From positions 1 through 64,000 of the forward strand of contig JALHOD010000007.1 of the NCBI GenBank assembly GCA_022843165.1: a stretch of DNA of 64,000 nt, written 5' to 3'. Shown piece after piece: positions 37,908-47,244 of the stretch. Made by a program: the position numbers and the translations under genes. The stretch comes from Pseudorhodoplanes sp. (lineage in GTDB: Bacteria; Pseudomonadota; Alphaproteobacteria; Rhizobiales; Xanthobacteraceae). Under the pieces are notes generated by a model that worked only from the letters and a program-made list of their open reading frames with translations, made no database searches and was not told the DNA's origin. Position 1 is the stretch's first letter, and each line of letters opens with the position of its first letter.

Positions 37908-40160
37908 TCAAAGGGTCTTTCCGAACTTGTTGTTCTTCGGAAAACCCTTGGGCGCCAGCCGGCCGGCGTCGGACCTGTTGCCGCGCCAGTCGGACAATTC
38001 CTTCATCGGCATCGAGAAGGCGCGCCCGGCCCCGTCCAGCCAGGTCAGTCCGTCCTTGGCGGTAAAGGTGATCAGGTCGGACAATCCGCCATCCTTGTAG
38101 CGCTGCAGCCGCACCCCCGCGCCCCGGGTCATTTCCGGCACCTGCTCGAGCTTGAAAATCACCATCTTGCGGTTCTCGCCGATGGCCGCGGCCAGTTCGC
38201 CGTCGACGGTCGTGATCGCGCAGGCGCCGTCCTTGTCCTTCACGTTGAGGATCTGCTTGCCCTTGCGGGTGTTGGCCACGCATTCATCCTCGGACACGAT
38301 GAAGCCGCGCCCGGTCTGGCTGCCGACCAGGAATTTGCGCCCGCCCTGATGGGCAAAGGCCGCGATGATGTCGACATCCTGCTCCATGTCGATGAACAGC
38401 CGCAGCGGCTCGCCATGTCCCCGCCCGCCCGGCAGCTTCGACGCGTCCACCGTGTAGAAGCGGCCATTGGTCGCGAAGATCAGGCACTTCGTGGTGGTCT
38501 CGGCGGGGAACGAGAATTTCAGCGCGTCGTCGGTCTTGAAGGCGACGCCGGACAGATCCGACACATGACCCCGCAGCGCGCGGACCCAACCCTTCTCCGA
38601 CACCACGACGGTGATCGGCTCGCGCACCACCATCGCCTCCTCGACGGCGGCGACGGCGTGTTCGGCCACAGTGCCGAAGGTGGTGCGGCGCTTGCCGAGT
38701 TCGGTCTTCGGACCGAAGGCCTCGCGCACCGCCTTGATTTCGTCCGACACCTTTTTCCACTGCTGCGCCTCGGAGCCAAGCAGCGCCTTCAGGCCCTTGC
38801 GCTCCTCGCGCAACGACTTGTCCTCCTGCTTGATCTCCATCTCCTCCAGCTTGCGCAAATTGCGCAGCCGCATGTTGAGAATGGCGTCGGCCTGCACGTC
38901 GGTGAGCTTGAAGGTGCGCATCAGCACCGGCTTCGGCTCGTCCTGGGTGCGGATGATCTTGATCACCTTGTCGATGTTCAGATAGGCGATCAGATAGCCG
39001 CCCAGCACTTCCAGGCGATGATCGATCTGCTTCAGGCGGAAATTCGAGCGGCGGACCAGCACGTCGCGGCGATGATCGAGCCATTCGCGCAACGCTTCCG
39101 CCAGACCGACGACGGTCGGCACGCGGCCCTTGACCAGCACATTCATGTTGAGCGGAATGCGGGTCTCGAGCTCTGTCAGCTTGAACAGCGATTCCATCAG
39201 CACCGCGGAATCCACCGTGCGCGCGCGCGGCTCGATCACCAGCCGCACGTCCTCGGCCGATTCATCGCGGATGTCGGCGACCAGCGGCAGCTTCCGCTCG
39301 TTCAGGAGTTCGGCGATCTTCTCGACCAGACGCGACTTCTGCACCAGATACGGAATCTGGGTGACCACAATCTGGTAGGTGCCGCGCCCGGTGTCTTCTT
39401 CCTTCCAGCGTGCGCGCACCCGGAACGAACCGCGTCCGGTGGCATAGGCTTCCGCGATCGTTTCCGGCGAATCCACGACGATGCCGCCGGTCGGAAAATC
39501 AGGACCAGGCACGAATTTCATCAGCGTCCTGGAGCGCGCATTTGGATTTGAGATCAGAAACAGCGCCGCGTCGCAAAGTTCCGCCGCATTGTGCGGCGGG
39601 ATCGACGTCGCCATGCCGACCGCGATGCCCTGCGAGCCGTTGGCCAGCAGATTGGGAAACGCGCCCGGCAGCACGACCGGCTCTTCCGACAGGCCGTCGT
39701 AGTTGGGACGGAACTCGACCGAGTCCTCGTCGATGCCGTCGAGCAGAAGCCGCGCGACCTCGGTCATGCGCGCTTCGGTATAGCGGTAGGCGGCGGCGTT
39801 ATCGCCGTCGATATTGCCGAAATTGCCTTGTCCGTCGACCAGCGGGTAGCGCGAGGAGAAATCCTGCGCGAGCCGGACCAGCGCATCGTAGATCGCCTGA
39901 TCGCCATGCGGATGGAAGTTACCCATCACGTCGCCGACGATCTTGGCCGACTTCTTGAAGGTGGCTCCCGGATCGAGCCGCAGCAGCCGCATGCCGTAGA
40001 GAATCCGGCGGTGGACCGGCTTCAGGCCGTCGCGCGCATCCGGCAAGGCCCGGTGCATGATGGTGGACAGGGCGTACGCCAGGTAGCGTTCTTCCAACGC
40101 CTCGCGCAGCGCGATTTCCTGAACGTCGCCTTTCTCCGGTGGAATCGTTTGCTTTCCCAT
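37908..40160 (-). CDS. parC: DNA topoisomerase IV subunit A
   Basis: A 750-residue type IIA topoisomerase subunit that decatenates daughter chromosomes with ParE. The catalytic Tyr is in [12 protein letters not shown] (about Y127), and the quinolone-region helix is [19 protein letters not shown]. The C-terminal beta-pinwheel is short (about residues 500-745), as in rhizobial ParC and unlike GyrA, and no GyrA-box is seen. It reads toward the convergent sit operon. ATG at 40160 ([11 protein letters not shown]). Confidence 0.93.
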   Translation of the reverse strand: MGKQTIPPEKGDVQEIALREALEERYLAYALSTIMHRALPDARDGLKPVHRRILYGMRLLRLDPGATFKKSAKIVGDVMGNFHPHGDQAIYDALVRLAQDFSSRYPLVDGQGNFGNIDGDNAAAYRYTEARMTEVARLLLDGIDEDSVEFRPNYDGLSEEPVVLPGAFPNLLANGSQGIAVGMATSIPPHNAAELCDAALFLISNPNARSRTLMKFVPGPDFPTGGIVVDSPETIAEAYATGRGSFRVRARWKEEDTGRGTYQIVVTQIPYLVQKSRLVEKIAELLNERKLPLVADIRDESAEDVRLVIEPRARTVDSAVLMESLFKLTELETRIPLNMNVLVKGRVPTVVGLAEALREWLDHRRDVLVRRSNFRLKQIDHRLEVLGGYLIAYLNIDKVIKIIRTQDEPKPVLMRTFKLTDVQADAILNMRLRNLRKLEEMEIKQEDKSLREERKGLKALLGSEAQQWKKVSDEIKAVREAFGPKTELGKRRTTFGTVAEHAVAAVEEAMVVREPITVVVSEKGWVRALRGHVSDLSGVAFKTDDALKFSFPAETTTKCLIFATNGRFYTVDASKLPGGRGHGEPLRLFIDMEQDVDIIAAFAHQGGRKFLVGSQTGRGFIVSEDECVANTRKGKQILNVKDKDGACAITTVDGELAAAIGENRKMVIFKLEQVPEMTRGAGVRLQRYKDGGLSDLITFTAKDGLTWLDGAGRAFSMPMKELSDWRGNRSDAGRLAPKGFPKNNKFGKTL

Positions 40161-40622
40161 GTTGTGTCGGTAACGCGCAAAATGGCCATGAACAAGGGAT
40201 GAACATCAAAACCACTGCGAATTCAGGTCCGAACCGCTCTACTCTCGACCTGAGGGGCAACAGCGCACATCCGGGAACCGCTCCTCGGTGCGGCGCGGAA
40301 TGATCGACAACGACGGAGGAAACGACGAGCGAAGGAAATCGAGCCCGGGTTCCGGATGGTGCGTCGCAGAATTTGCGTTAAGCCTCGTCATTTAACGTTT
40401 TTTTGAGCGCCCGAGACGATCTGCAGGCAAAAATTTCCAAGTCTTGCCGTTTTTCTTGCTACCCTATGATCCGCGACCGCATCGAATCTTCGTTGCGGTG
40501 GGTGGGCTGGCCGGCCGGCTCCCCACTCAAGGGGCAAGGTCGATATCAACGGCGGCGGACGGCTGAACCGCACTCAAGCGGAACGATGTCGCCCGCCTCA
40601 GGAAGTAACAACGGAGATATCC
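40161..40622. other. 462-base spacer between parC and the small secreted-protein gene
   Basis: No convincing gene. It carries the divergent promoters of parC and the small gene. A GC-rich hairpin, GTGGG (40502-40506) with CCCAC (40522-40526) around GGCCGGCC, would lie in the leader of the small gene. An AT-rich TTAACGTTTTTTT run lies near 40392-40404. No known regulator box is recognised. Confidence 0.5.
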
Positions 40623-40868
40623 ATGAAAAAGATTCTTTTTGCGATGCTGGTCGCTATCGGCCTCGGTTTGGCCGGCACGACCGGGGCGTCTGCCGCCCCG
40701 GCGAGCGGCGCGGCCATTGGCGGCGCCATCGACATGCAAAACATGATCGAACAGGCTCAATATTATTACGGCCACCGCCGCTATCGCGGCCCGCGCTGCC
40801 GCAGCGTCCGCGTCTGCCGCGGCCACGGTTACTATCGCCGCTGCTGGTGGGAACGCCGCTGCTGGTAA
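40623..40868 (+). CDS. Small secreted basic protein, Tyr/Arg/His/Cys-rich
   Basis: An 81-residue precursor: signal peptide KKILFAMLVAIGLGLAGTTG ending at ASA, then a mature part of about 55 residues rich in Tyr, Arg, His, Cys and Trp (HRRYRGPRCRSVRVCRGHGY). Four Cys suggest disulfides or metal binding. Such short secreted proteins are frequent in Bradyrhizobium relatives but have no known role. ATG follows a GGAG motif. A rho-independent terminator lies just downstream, so it is its own transcription unit. Confidence 0.75.
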   Translation: MKKILFAMLVAIGLGLAGTTGASAAPASGAAIGGAIDMQNMIEQAQYYYGHRRYRGPRCRSVRVCRGHGYYRRCWWERRCW

Positions 40869-40890
40869 TGGCGCACAACGCCTGAAGCGA

Positions 40891-40920
40891 AGGCCGGTCT
40901 CTCGGGACCGGCCTTTTTCT
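40891..40920 (+). terminator. Rho-independent terminator of the small secreted-protein gene
   Basis: GGCCGGTC (40891-40898) and GACCGGCC (40905-40912) form a perfect 8-bp stem with a six-base loop, followed by TTTTTCTTT. Confidence 0.9.
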
Positions 40921-40934
40921 TTGGAAGGTGCGTG

Positions 40935-41672
40935 TCAGGCGGCGTTCGGCAAGACGCGAGAGATCGCCGCGATGAAATGGGCGCGCGCGTCCGGAAATCC
41001 GAGATTGCGCGGCTCCAGGACATAGCGCGACAGAAAAAACCCGGTCAGCGCAAACCCGCGCCCGATATCGACGCCCGAAGGCGCACCGTGCTGGTCCTCC
41101 GCCAGAAAGGCCGGCAAGGCCAGCAACCGGTCGCGCCATTCCTCGCCGGCCTCGCGCGACACCGCCCGCCCGGATTTGGGCGAGACATACACCAGATCGT
41201 CGGTCTGCCCGGTCGCGGCACAGGACATGAGGTCGAGGCCGAATCCGAGTTCGGCCAGCATCTGCATCTCGAAATGCACCACATGCGCAGCGGCCGTCGC
41301 CGGATCGTCGAGTGAATTCAGAATCGATTCCAGGCTGTCATAGACCACGTCGTGCGGATCGCGTTCCGGCAGCAGCCGCGCCAAGGCCGCCAGATGCGTG
41401 ACGGCATAGACGGCGTGCGAGGACGTGAGCAGCGCGCCGGCGCGCAGATTGAGCCCCTCCACGGTGTAGCTGCCCAACTGATCGTCCAGCCGCGCTCGCC
41501 AGATCGCGCGCAACGAATTGCCGGGCTGCAGGAGTGGACGCATGCGCGAACCCGCGCCGCCGCGCACCAGTCCGAGATGGCGGCCATGCTCGCGCGTCAT
41601 CAGTTCGAGGATGGCATTTGCCTCCCCGTGCTTGCGGACGCCCAGAACGATGCCGTCATCAAGCCAGTGCAT
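40935..41672 (-). CDS. recO: DNA repair protein RecO
   Basis: A 245-residue mediator that helps load RecA with RecR/RecF. The N-terminal OB-fold begins [20 protein letters not shown] with [13 protein letters not shown]. The helical C-terminal part ([20 protein letters not shown]) is in place, and the C-terminal zinc Cys residues of some RecO proteins are reduced. It is the last gene of the lepB-rnc-era-recO block, 33 bases after era. Confidence 0.93.
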   Translation of the reverse strand: MHWLDDGIVLGVRKHGEANAILELMTREHGRHLGLVRGGAGSRMRPLLQPGNSLRAIWRARLDDQLGSYTVEGLNLRAGALLTSSHAVYAVTHLAALARLLPERDPHDVVYDSLESILNSLDDPATAAAHVVHFEMQMLAELGFGLDLMSCAATGQTDDLVYVSPKSGRAVSREAGEEWRDRLLALPAFLAEDQHGAPSGVDIGRGFALTGFFLSRYVLEPRNLGFPDARAHFIAAISRVLPNAA

Positions 41673-41705
41673 GCCGTCAACCTTGCAGGCGAGTCTGCAC
41701 CGGCG

Positions 41706-42635
41706 TCAATCCTTCGGAAAATCCAGCCCCATCTCGCGATAGCGGGCGGGATCGTCGCCCCAGCCCTCGCGCACCTTCACAAACAGGAAGAGATGCACCG
41801 GCGTTTCGGCCACTTCCGCGATGTCCCTGCGGGCGTCGGCGCCGATCGCCTTGATGGTCTGGCCGGCCTTGCCGAGAACGATTTTACGCTGGCTTTCGCG
41901 CTCGACAAAGATGGTCTGCTCGATGCGGACCGAGCCGTCCTTGAGCTCCTTCCAGTCCGTGGTCTCGACCGCCGACTGGTACGGCAGTTCCTGATGCAGA
42001 CGCTGATACAATTTCTCGCGGGTGATCTCGGCGGCAAGCTGGCGCAAGGGTGCGTCCGAGATCTGGTCGGCCGGATAATGCCAGGGGCCTTTCGGCACCC
42101 GCTCGGCCAGCCAGCGCTTCACATCAGCCACGCCGCTGCCATTCAGGGCCGAGATCATGAAGGTGGCGGAAAATCTTGCCCGTTCATTCACGGCTTTGGT
42201 CAGGCCGAGCAAGGCTTCCTTGTCGACCACGTCGATCTTGTTCAGCAGCAGGAATTTTTCGCCGCGGATATCGCCGATGCGCGACAGGATCGCGTCGGTT
42301 TCCTCGTCCAATCCCTTGCGGGCGTCGATCAGCAACCCGGTCAGATCAGCATCCTGCGCGCCGCTCCAGGCGCTCGTGACCATGGCGCGATCGAGCCGGC
42401 GCTTGGGCGCGAAGATGCCGGGGGTGTCCACGAAAATCAGTTGCGCGCCGCCTTCCACCGCGATGCCGCGCACCAGCATGCGGGTGGTCTGCACCTTGTG
42501 CGAGACGATCGAAACCTTCGAACCCACCAGGGCATTCAGCAGCGTCGACTTGCCGGCATTGGGGGCGCCGATCAGCGCCACAAAACCGCAACGGGTCTGC
42601 TCCTGCGGAGCCGCGCCAGTGTCGTCATCCGCCAT
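41706..42635 (-). CDS. era: GTPase Era
   Basis: A 309-residue essential GTPase for 16S rRNA maturation and 30S assembly. The G-motifs are GAPNAGKSTLL (G1), FVDTPGIFAPK (G3) and LNKIDVVDKEALL (G4); a C-terminal KH domain contains QRKIVLGKAGQTIKAIGADA. The ATG at 42635 overlaps the rnc stop by about ten bases. The frame is open 30 codons upstream inside rnc, but that part is not conserved Era sequence. Confidence 0.96.
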   Translation of the reverse strand: MADDDTGAAPQEQTRCGFVALIGAPNAGKSTLLNALVGSKVSIVSHKVQTTRMLVRGIAVEGGAQLIFVDTPGIFAPKRRLDRAMVTSAWSGAQDADLTGLLIDARKGLDEETDAILSRIGDIRGEKFLLLNKIDVVDKEALLGLTKAVNERARFSATFMISALNGSGVADVKRWLAERVPKGPWHYPADQISDAPLRQLAAEITREKLYQRLHQELPYQSAVETTDWKELKDGSVRIEQTIFVERESQRKIVLGKAGQTIKAIGADARRDIAEVAETPVHLFLFVKVREGWGDDPARYREMGLDFPKD

Positions 42636-43461
42636 CGGTCTGCACGCCTTCCCGCGCCAGCAAGGCGGCCGCGGCCGCCTGCTCCGCTGCGCGTTTGGAA
42701 CGCCCCTTGCCTTCGGCCGCATCACGCTGTGGCAGCGTCACCGCCACGCGAAATACCGGGTCATGATGCGGTCCCGTACGCTCGACCTCGCGATAGGCCG
42801 GTGTCGGCAATCCGCGCCCCTGCGCCCATTCCTGCAAGACCGTTTTGGGGTCGCGCAACGGACGCGCCGGCTTGCGCATCCGCTCGGCCCAGAACCGCTC
42901 GACGAAGGCCTTGGCGGCCTGATAGCCGCCGTCCAGAAACACCGCGCCGATCAGCGACTCGCAGACATCGGCGAGGATCGCCGCCTTGCTGCGTCCGCCG
43001 GCCCGCACTTCGGACGCACCAAGCCGCAAGGCGGCGCCCAGTTCCATCGCGCGAGCCACTTCAGCACAGGTTTCCCGGCGCACCAGATCGGCGAGGCGGC
43101 GGGACAATTCGCCCTCGTCCGCCTTCGGGAAAGCCGCAAACAGCATTTCGGAAATGGCGAGCCCCAGAACATGATCGCCGAGAAATTCCATGCGCTGGTA
43201 GCTGCCAGCCCGCCCCTGCCCCTTGAGCGCGGAAATATGCGTCAGCGCCCGGTCCAGCAAGGCCGCGTCGGAAAACCGGTAACCGATGGTCTCTTCCAGC
43301 GGAGTGGCGGCCGGCGATTTGACCTTCTCGCTTTTGGCGCCCTTGCGGCTTTTGGCCTTCCGGGGCCGAGTCGACGCCGCGCGCTCCTTGGACGCCGCGA
43401 CGCGCTTTGCGGCCACGGAACCGCCGGTCGCAACAGCCGCGGTTTCGGCCTTGCGGTTCAT
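42625..43461 (-). CDS. rnc: Ribonuclease III
   Basis: A 278-residue double-strand RNase for rRNA processing. The catalytic signature is QRMEFLGDHVLGLAISEML, with DVCESLIGAVFLDGGYQAAK carrying the second acidic pair. A dsRNA-binding domain follows, ending SKRAAEQAAAAALLAREGV. The N-terminus has about 50 extra residues, Lys/Arg/Ala-rich (RPRKAKSRKGAKSEKVKS), compared with E. coli RNase III. Its ATG overlaps the lepB stop (ATGA at 43458-43461). Confidence 0.95.
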   Translation of the reverse strand: MNRKAETAAVATGGSVAAKRVAASKERAASTRPRKAKSRKGAKSEKVKSPAATPLEETIGYRFSDAALLDRALTHISALKGQGRAGSYQRMEFLGDHVLGLAISEMLFAAFPKADEGELSRRLADLVRRETCAEVARAMELGAALRLGASEVRAGGRSKAAILADVCESLIGAVFLDGGYQAAKAFVERFWAERMRKPARPLRDPKTVLQEWAQGRGLPTPAYREVERTGPHHDPVFRVAVTLPQRDAAEGKGRSKRAAEQAAAAALLAREGVQTDGG

Positions 43462-44213
43462 CGGACGATGGAGAACAGCCGGCTCCAGCGAACCGCCCAC
43501 GGCCAGCGCCAGACTTGCCAGGCCCGCTCGCCCTCGGCGACCGAGAAGAAGATGATCTGCGCACGGCCGATCAGATTCTCAAACGGAACATATCCGACCT
43601 GGCTGAGCACGCGGCTGTCGGTTGAATTGTCGCGATTGTCGCCCATCATGAAATAATTGCCGGCGGGCACGACGTATTCCTGCGTGTTGTCGTAGAAGCC
43701 GTTGTCGATGAGGTCGAGCGTTGTATAGGTGACGCCATTCGGCAGCGTTTCACGCCAGCGCTTCACCCGTGTCGCCCGATCGGTTTCCTCGGTCTCGATA
43801 TAATCCGCGACACGTTCGCGCTTGACCGGCTGTCCGTTGATGTGCAGCAGGCCGTCGATCATGCGGATCTTGTCGCCCGGCAGTCCGATCACGCGCTTGA
43901 TGTAATCGGTGGAGTCGTCTTTGGGCAGACGGAACACCGCAACGTCGCCGCGATCCGGCTGCGATCCCATGATCCGGCCTGAAAACAGCGGTGGCGAAAA
44001 CGGAAAGGAATAGTGGCTGTAGCCATAGGAATATTTCGAGACGAAGAGATAGTCACCGACCAGCAAGGTCTCCTTCATGGAGCCCGAAGGGATATTGAAG
44101 GGCTGGAACAGGAAGGTGCGGATGACGAGCGCGATGATGAGCGCATGCACGACGACGCGAACGGTTTCACCCAATCCGCCTTCTTTTTTCTTGGTTCCGG
44201 TGGTCACGCTCAT
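43458..44213 (-). CDS. lepB: Signal peptidase I
   Basis: A 251-residue inner-membrane protease that removes signal peptides from exported proteins. After a single anchor (VVVHALIIALVIRTFLFQPF), the nucleophile Ser lies in NIPSGSMKETLLVGDYLFVS and the general-base Lys in DYIKRVIGLPGDKI. Box E GDNRDNSTDSRVLSQVG is intact. The ATG at 44213 (MSVTTGTKKK) is chosen; an upstream extension of 21 codons lacks support. It is coupled to rnc through the ATGA overlap. Confidence 0.95.
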   Translation of the reverse strand: MSVTTGTKKKEGGLGETVRVVVHALIIALVIRTFLFQPFNIPSGSMKETLLVGDYLFVSKYSYGYSHYSFPFSPPLFSGRIMGSQPDRGDVAVFRLPKDDSTDYIKRVIGLPGDKIRMIDGLLHINGQPVKRERVADYIETEETDRATRVKRWRETLPNGVTYTTLDLIDNGFYDNTQEYVVPAGNYFMMGDNRDNSTDSRVLSQVGYVPFENLIGRAQIIFFSVAEGERAWQVWRWPWAVRWSRLFSIVR

Positions 44214-44454
44214 CGGCCTCTTATCCTCTGGGTCGCGCATCCGGCGACTTGTAGCGGCTGGGTCCACAAGGCGCAATAAAACCTAGCGCGCGGCCTAAGA
44301 TCATGATTTTAATGGACAAATAGAATGGCACCTGTCATTTTTCGAGTCGAATTGAGCGCGTTGGCCCGACCCTTGGCAAAACCATCGTGTGGCCGATTTG
44401 CGTTGCGACTGCACCCCCGCCAACACCATTCGCGCCTGCAAATCCGGTCCAAAT

Positions 44455-45198
44455 ATGTCAGAGACAACAAATCCAATGCCGGACCGGACGGACGCGCATC
44501 AAATCACGTTCCGCTGTCCGCCGGAACTGGAAAGCATTCTGCCGAAGCCGATTCCCGCGGTGCAGGGGCTTCCCGACTGGTTCAAGGCCCTGCCGCAAAA
44601 GGCATTCAGCGCGGCGTCGCAGAACGAGCAATTCACGGTCAAGAAATGCCCGCCCTTCATCGATGCGATGACCTACGGATTCCTGATGCCGCTGGTGGCC
44701 GATATCGAGGTGAAGGATGGCGCCTTCACCTGGCAGCGCGACGTTCCCGGCGGCGCCATCACCAATTATCCCCGTTCGCCGCTGGAGTTTCACGACGCCA
44801 GCCAGGTGGCGGGGACGCCCTTCCATGAAGACGACCGCTTCATCATCAAGTTCACCAATTTCTGGACGATCGAATTGCCGAAAGGATTCTCACTGCTGGT
44901 CACTCACCCGGTCAACCGACGCGATCTGCCGTTTACGACTCTGACCGGGTTGGTCGACGCCGATTCCTACCACGACAATTTCGTTCACTTCCCGGCCTAT
45001 TGGCACAACCCGGATTTCACCGGCACGCTGTCGAAGGGAACGCCGGTCGCCCAATGCATCCCGGTGAACCGTGAAAGCTGGACTCATAAATTTGAGACCC
45101 TCTCCGGTGAAGCGGCGCAAAGACTGCATGACGTCTCAACCGCTCTGTCGCTCGAGCAGGACGTCTATCGGCATGAATTCCGCGCCAACAAGCGCTAG
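44455..45198 (+). CDS. Uncharacterised DUF6065-like protein (phage-associated family)
   Basis: A 247-residue soluble protein without signal peptide or membrane helices. Segments such as QGLPDWFKALPQKAF, TVKKCPPFIDAMTYGFLMPL and RDVPGGAITNYPRSPLEFH recall a family I know as DUF6065, members of which also occur in cyanophage-type genomes; this is from memory only. No catalytic motif is visible. It is a single gene between lepB (divergent) and a TPR gene (convergent), with host-like base composition. Function unknown. Confidence 0.6.
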   Translation: MSETTNPMPDRTDAHQITFRCPPELESILPKPIPAVQGLPDWFKALPQKAFSAASQNEQFTVKKCPPFIDAMTYGFLMPLVADIEVKDGAFTWQRDVPGGAITNYPRSPLEFHDASQVAGTPFHEDDRFIIKFTNFWTIELPKGFSLLVTHPVNRRDLPFTTLTGLVDADSYHDNFVHFPAYWHNPDFTGTLSKGTPVAQCIPVNRESWTHKFETLSGEAAQRLHDVSTALSLEQDVYRHEFRANKR

Positions 45199-46049
45199 CC
45201 GCCGGCGTCTCGGCCCAGCATTTCCGCCACCACACTCGGCCGCAGCCAGAAGCGGCCGCGGGACGAGCGCACCAAAACGTGCCGCGCCGTGTCATAAAGG
45301 CCAGGATCGAGCTTGATCGCCGCGCGAATGCACGCCATCGCCTCGTCCCATTGGTCCAGCTCCAGCAGGCAATAACCGAGCTGCAGCCTGGCCTCCGCCC
45401 ATTCCGGAATCTGGGCCAGCGTCTTGCCGAAAAAATCTGCCGCGCGCGTGAAATCCGCCTCGTCCCGAAGCGCACAGGCATAGCCAAACAGCGCACCCGG
45501 ATGCGCCGGTCTTTCAACGAGCGCGCGGGCGAAGGCCAACTGCGCGCCATTGCGATCACCGCGCATGATCAGGACCCGACCCAATGCGCACCACGCTTCC
45601 GCCGAGCCGGGAAAAGTCTTCAATCCCTTTCGCAGGACCGCTTCGGCTTCCTCAAAGCGGTTGAGGCTGTGCAGCAGGGTGCCCAGCTCCGGGAATGCGG
45701 GTTCGAACGCGGGCTGCCGGGCAACGGCGCGCTCAAGCCATGGCAACGCGTCACCCGCGCGGCCCGACTGACGCAGCGCCATGGCCAGATGGGTTTCGAC
45801 GACTGGATCGCCCGCCGCGGCGGCCATGGTCAGCAGCGGCACCGCGTCCGCGGCGCTGCCACGGGCGAGCATGACCACGCCAAGGACATGCGACGCGCCC
45901 GGGTGATCCGGCTTTTTTGTCAGAATGTCACGCGCCAGACTGTCCGCTTCATCGAGACGGCCCTCCTCGATGGCCGCCTTCGCCCGGTCCAGCGCGCCGT
46001 CGCGGTTCGACTTGCCGCGGCCAACTTGCTTTGGCGGACGAACCGACAT
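45195..46049 (-). CDS. Tetratricopeptide-repeat protein
   Basis: A 284-residue solenoid protein with about seven helix-pair repeats of TPR type, for example DEADSLARDILTKKPDHPGA, ALPWLERAVARQPAFEPAFP and SAEAWCALGRVLIMRGDRNG. No enzyme domain, signal peptide or membrane segment is seen. TPR proteins scaffold protein contacts; the partner is unknown. The ATG at 46049 is preferred to a GTG two codons earlier. It lies directly after acpS and ends at the convergent DUF6065-like gene. Confidence 0.8.
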   Translation of the reverse strand: MSVRPPKQVGRGKSNRDGALDRAKAAIEEGRLDEADSLARDILTKKPDHPGASHVLGVVMLARGSAADAVPLLTMAAAAGDPVVETHLAMALRQSGRAGDALPWLERAVARQPAFEPAFPELGTLLHSLNRFEEAEAVLRKGLKTFPGSAEAWCALGRVLIMRGDRNGAQLAFARALVERPAHPGALFGYACALRDEADFTRAADFFGKTLAQIPEWAEARLQLGYCLLELDQWDEAMACIRAAIKLDPGLYDTARHVLVRSSRGRFWLRPSVVAEMLGRDAGG

Positions 46050-46055
46050 GCGCAC

Positions 46056-46472
46056 CTAACTCGCCTGCCCGGCACCGGAGATGACGGCCGAGATGACCAC
46101 AAAGGCCTGCGCAATCGGATATTCGTCGGTCAGACTGACGTCGATCCGTGCCTCATAACCCTTCGGCGTGATCCGGTGAAGTTGCGCGAGCGCGCCGCCG
46201 GTCAACTGCATGGTCGGGCGCCCGGACGGCAGATTGACCACGCCCATGTCGCGAAAGAAGACGCCGCGGCGAAAGCCGGTGCCCAGCGCCTTGGAGCAGG
46301 CCTCCTTGGCGGCAAAGCGCTTGGCATAGGTGTCGATGCGGGTTGCGCGCCGCTCGGCCTTTGCCCGCTCGATCTCGGTGAAGATGCGGCCGATAAAGCG
46401 TTCGCCGTGCCGCGCCAGAACCTTCTCGATCCTGCGGATATCGACAAGATCTGATCCGATGCCGAGGATCAT
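46056..46472 (-). CDS. acpS: Holo-[acyl-carrier-protein] synthase
   Basis: A 138-residue enzyme that transfers 4'-phosphopantetheine from CoA to ACP. It begins [20 protein letters not shown], with the Mg-binding Asp, and has [20 protein letters not shown] with the catalytic Glu-Lys segment. The ATG at 46472 overlaps the pdxJ stop by four bases, an arrangement kept widely in proteobacteria (pdxJ-acpS). Confidence 0.95.
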   Translation of the reverse strand: MILGIGSDLVDIRRIEKVLARHGERFIGRIFTEIERAKAERRATRIDTYAKRFAAKEACSKALGTGFRRGVFFRDMGVVNLPSGRPTMQLTGGALAQLHRITPKGYEARIDVSLTDEYPIAQAFVVISAVISGAGQAS

Positions 46473-47230
46473 CGTGCTGCCGCCCCGGTCCGGCCGCGAT
46501 CCATCGCCGCCCGCATCGTCCCGATCGCCGCCTCGAGACCGACATAGACAGCCTCGCCGATCAGAAAATGCCCGATATTCAGTTCGACGATCTCGGGCAA
46601 CGCGGCGATCGTCTCGGCGCTCGCGAAATCGAGGCCGTGCCCGGCATGAACTTCCAGCCCAAGTCTTTTCGCCAGCCGGGCGCCTTCGACAATGCGCGTC
46701 CATTCGCGTGCGGCGGCGGCCCTGTCATGCGCCAGGGCTTCGCACCAGGCCCCGGTGTGAATTTCGATGACAGGCGCGCCGACTGCCTTCGCCGCTTCGA
46801 TCTGGCGCGGATCGGCGGCAATGAACAGCGAAACACGGATGCCCGCCGCCTTCAGCGCGGCGGTCGCCGCATCGATCTGCGCCTTCTGGCCGGCGACATC
46901 GAGACCGCCTTCGGTCGTGCGTTCCGCCCGGCGCTCCGGCACCAGACAGGCGGCATGCGGTCGGGTGCGGACCGCGATCGCGATCATGTCGTCGGTCGCC
47001 GCCATCTCGAAATTCAGCGGCTTTGAAATCTCCGCCTTCAGCCGCACGATGTCCTCGTCGCGTATGTGGCGGCGATCCTCGCGCAGATGCGCCGTAATGC
47101 CGTCCGCACCGGCGGCCACCGCAAGCATCGCCGCCCGCACGGGATCGGGATGCACGCCGCCGCGGGCATTGCGGATGGTGGCGACGTGATCGATGTTCAC
47201 ACCCAGACGGAGATAAGGAATAGTCGGCAC
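46469..47230 (-). CDS. pdxJ: Pyridoxine 5'-phosphate synthase
   Basis: A 253-residue TIM-barrel enzyme that makes pyridoxine phosphate in the DXP-dependent vitamin B6 route. [20 protein letters not shown] at the N-terminus is the PdxJ signature. [19 protein letters not shown] carries the phosphate-binding residues, and [20 protein letters not shown] follows. The start appears to be GTG at 47230, as no earlier ATG is in frame. It is followed by acpS in an overlap and preceded by rsh. Confidence 0.95.
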   Translation of the reverse strand: MPTIPYLRLGVNIDHVATIRNARGGVHPDPVRAAMLAVAAGADGITAHLREDRRHIRDEDIVRLKAEISKPLNFEMAATDDMIAIAVRTRPHAACLVPERRAERTTEGGLDVAGQKAQIDAATAALKAAGIRVSLFIAADPRQIEAAKAVGAPVIEIHTGAWCEALAHDRAAAAREWTRIVEGARLAKRLGLEVHAGHGLDFASAETIAALPEIVELNIGHFLIGEAVYVGLEAAIGTMRAAMDRGRTGAAAR

Positions 47231-47244
47231 GTCAGCGGACTCTC

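Noticed and set aside
40379-40396. CtrA-like box TTAA-N-TTAA upstream of the small secreted-protein gene
   Set aside because: The spacing is ten bases, not the seven of the CtrA consensus.
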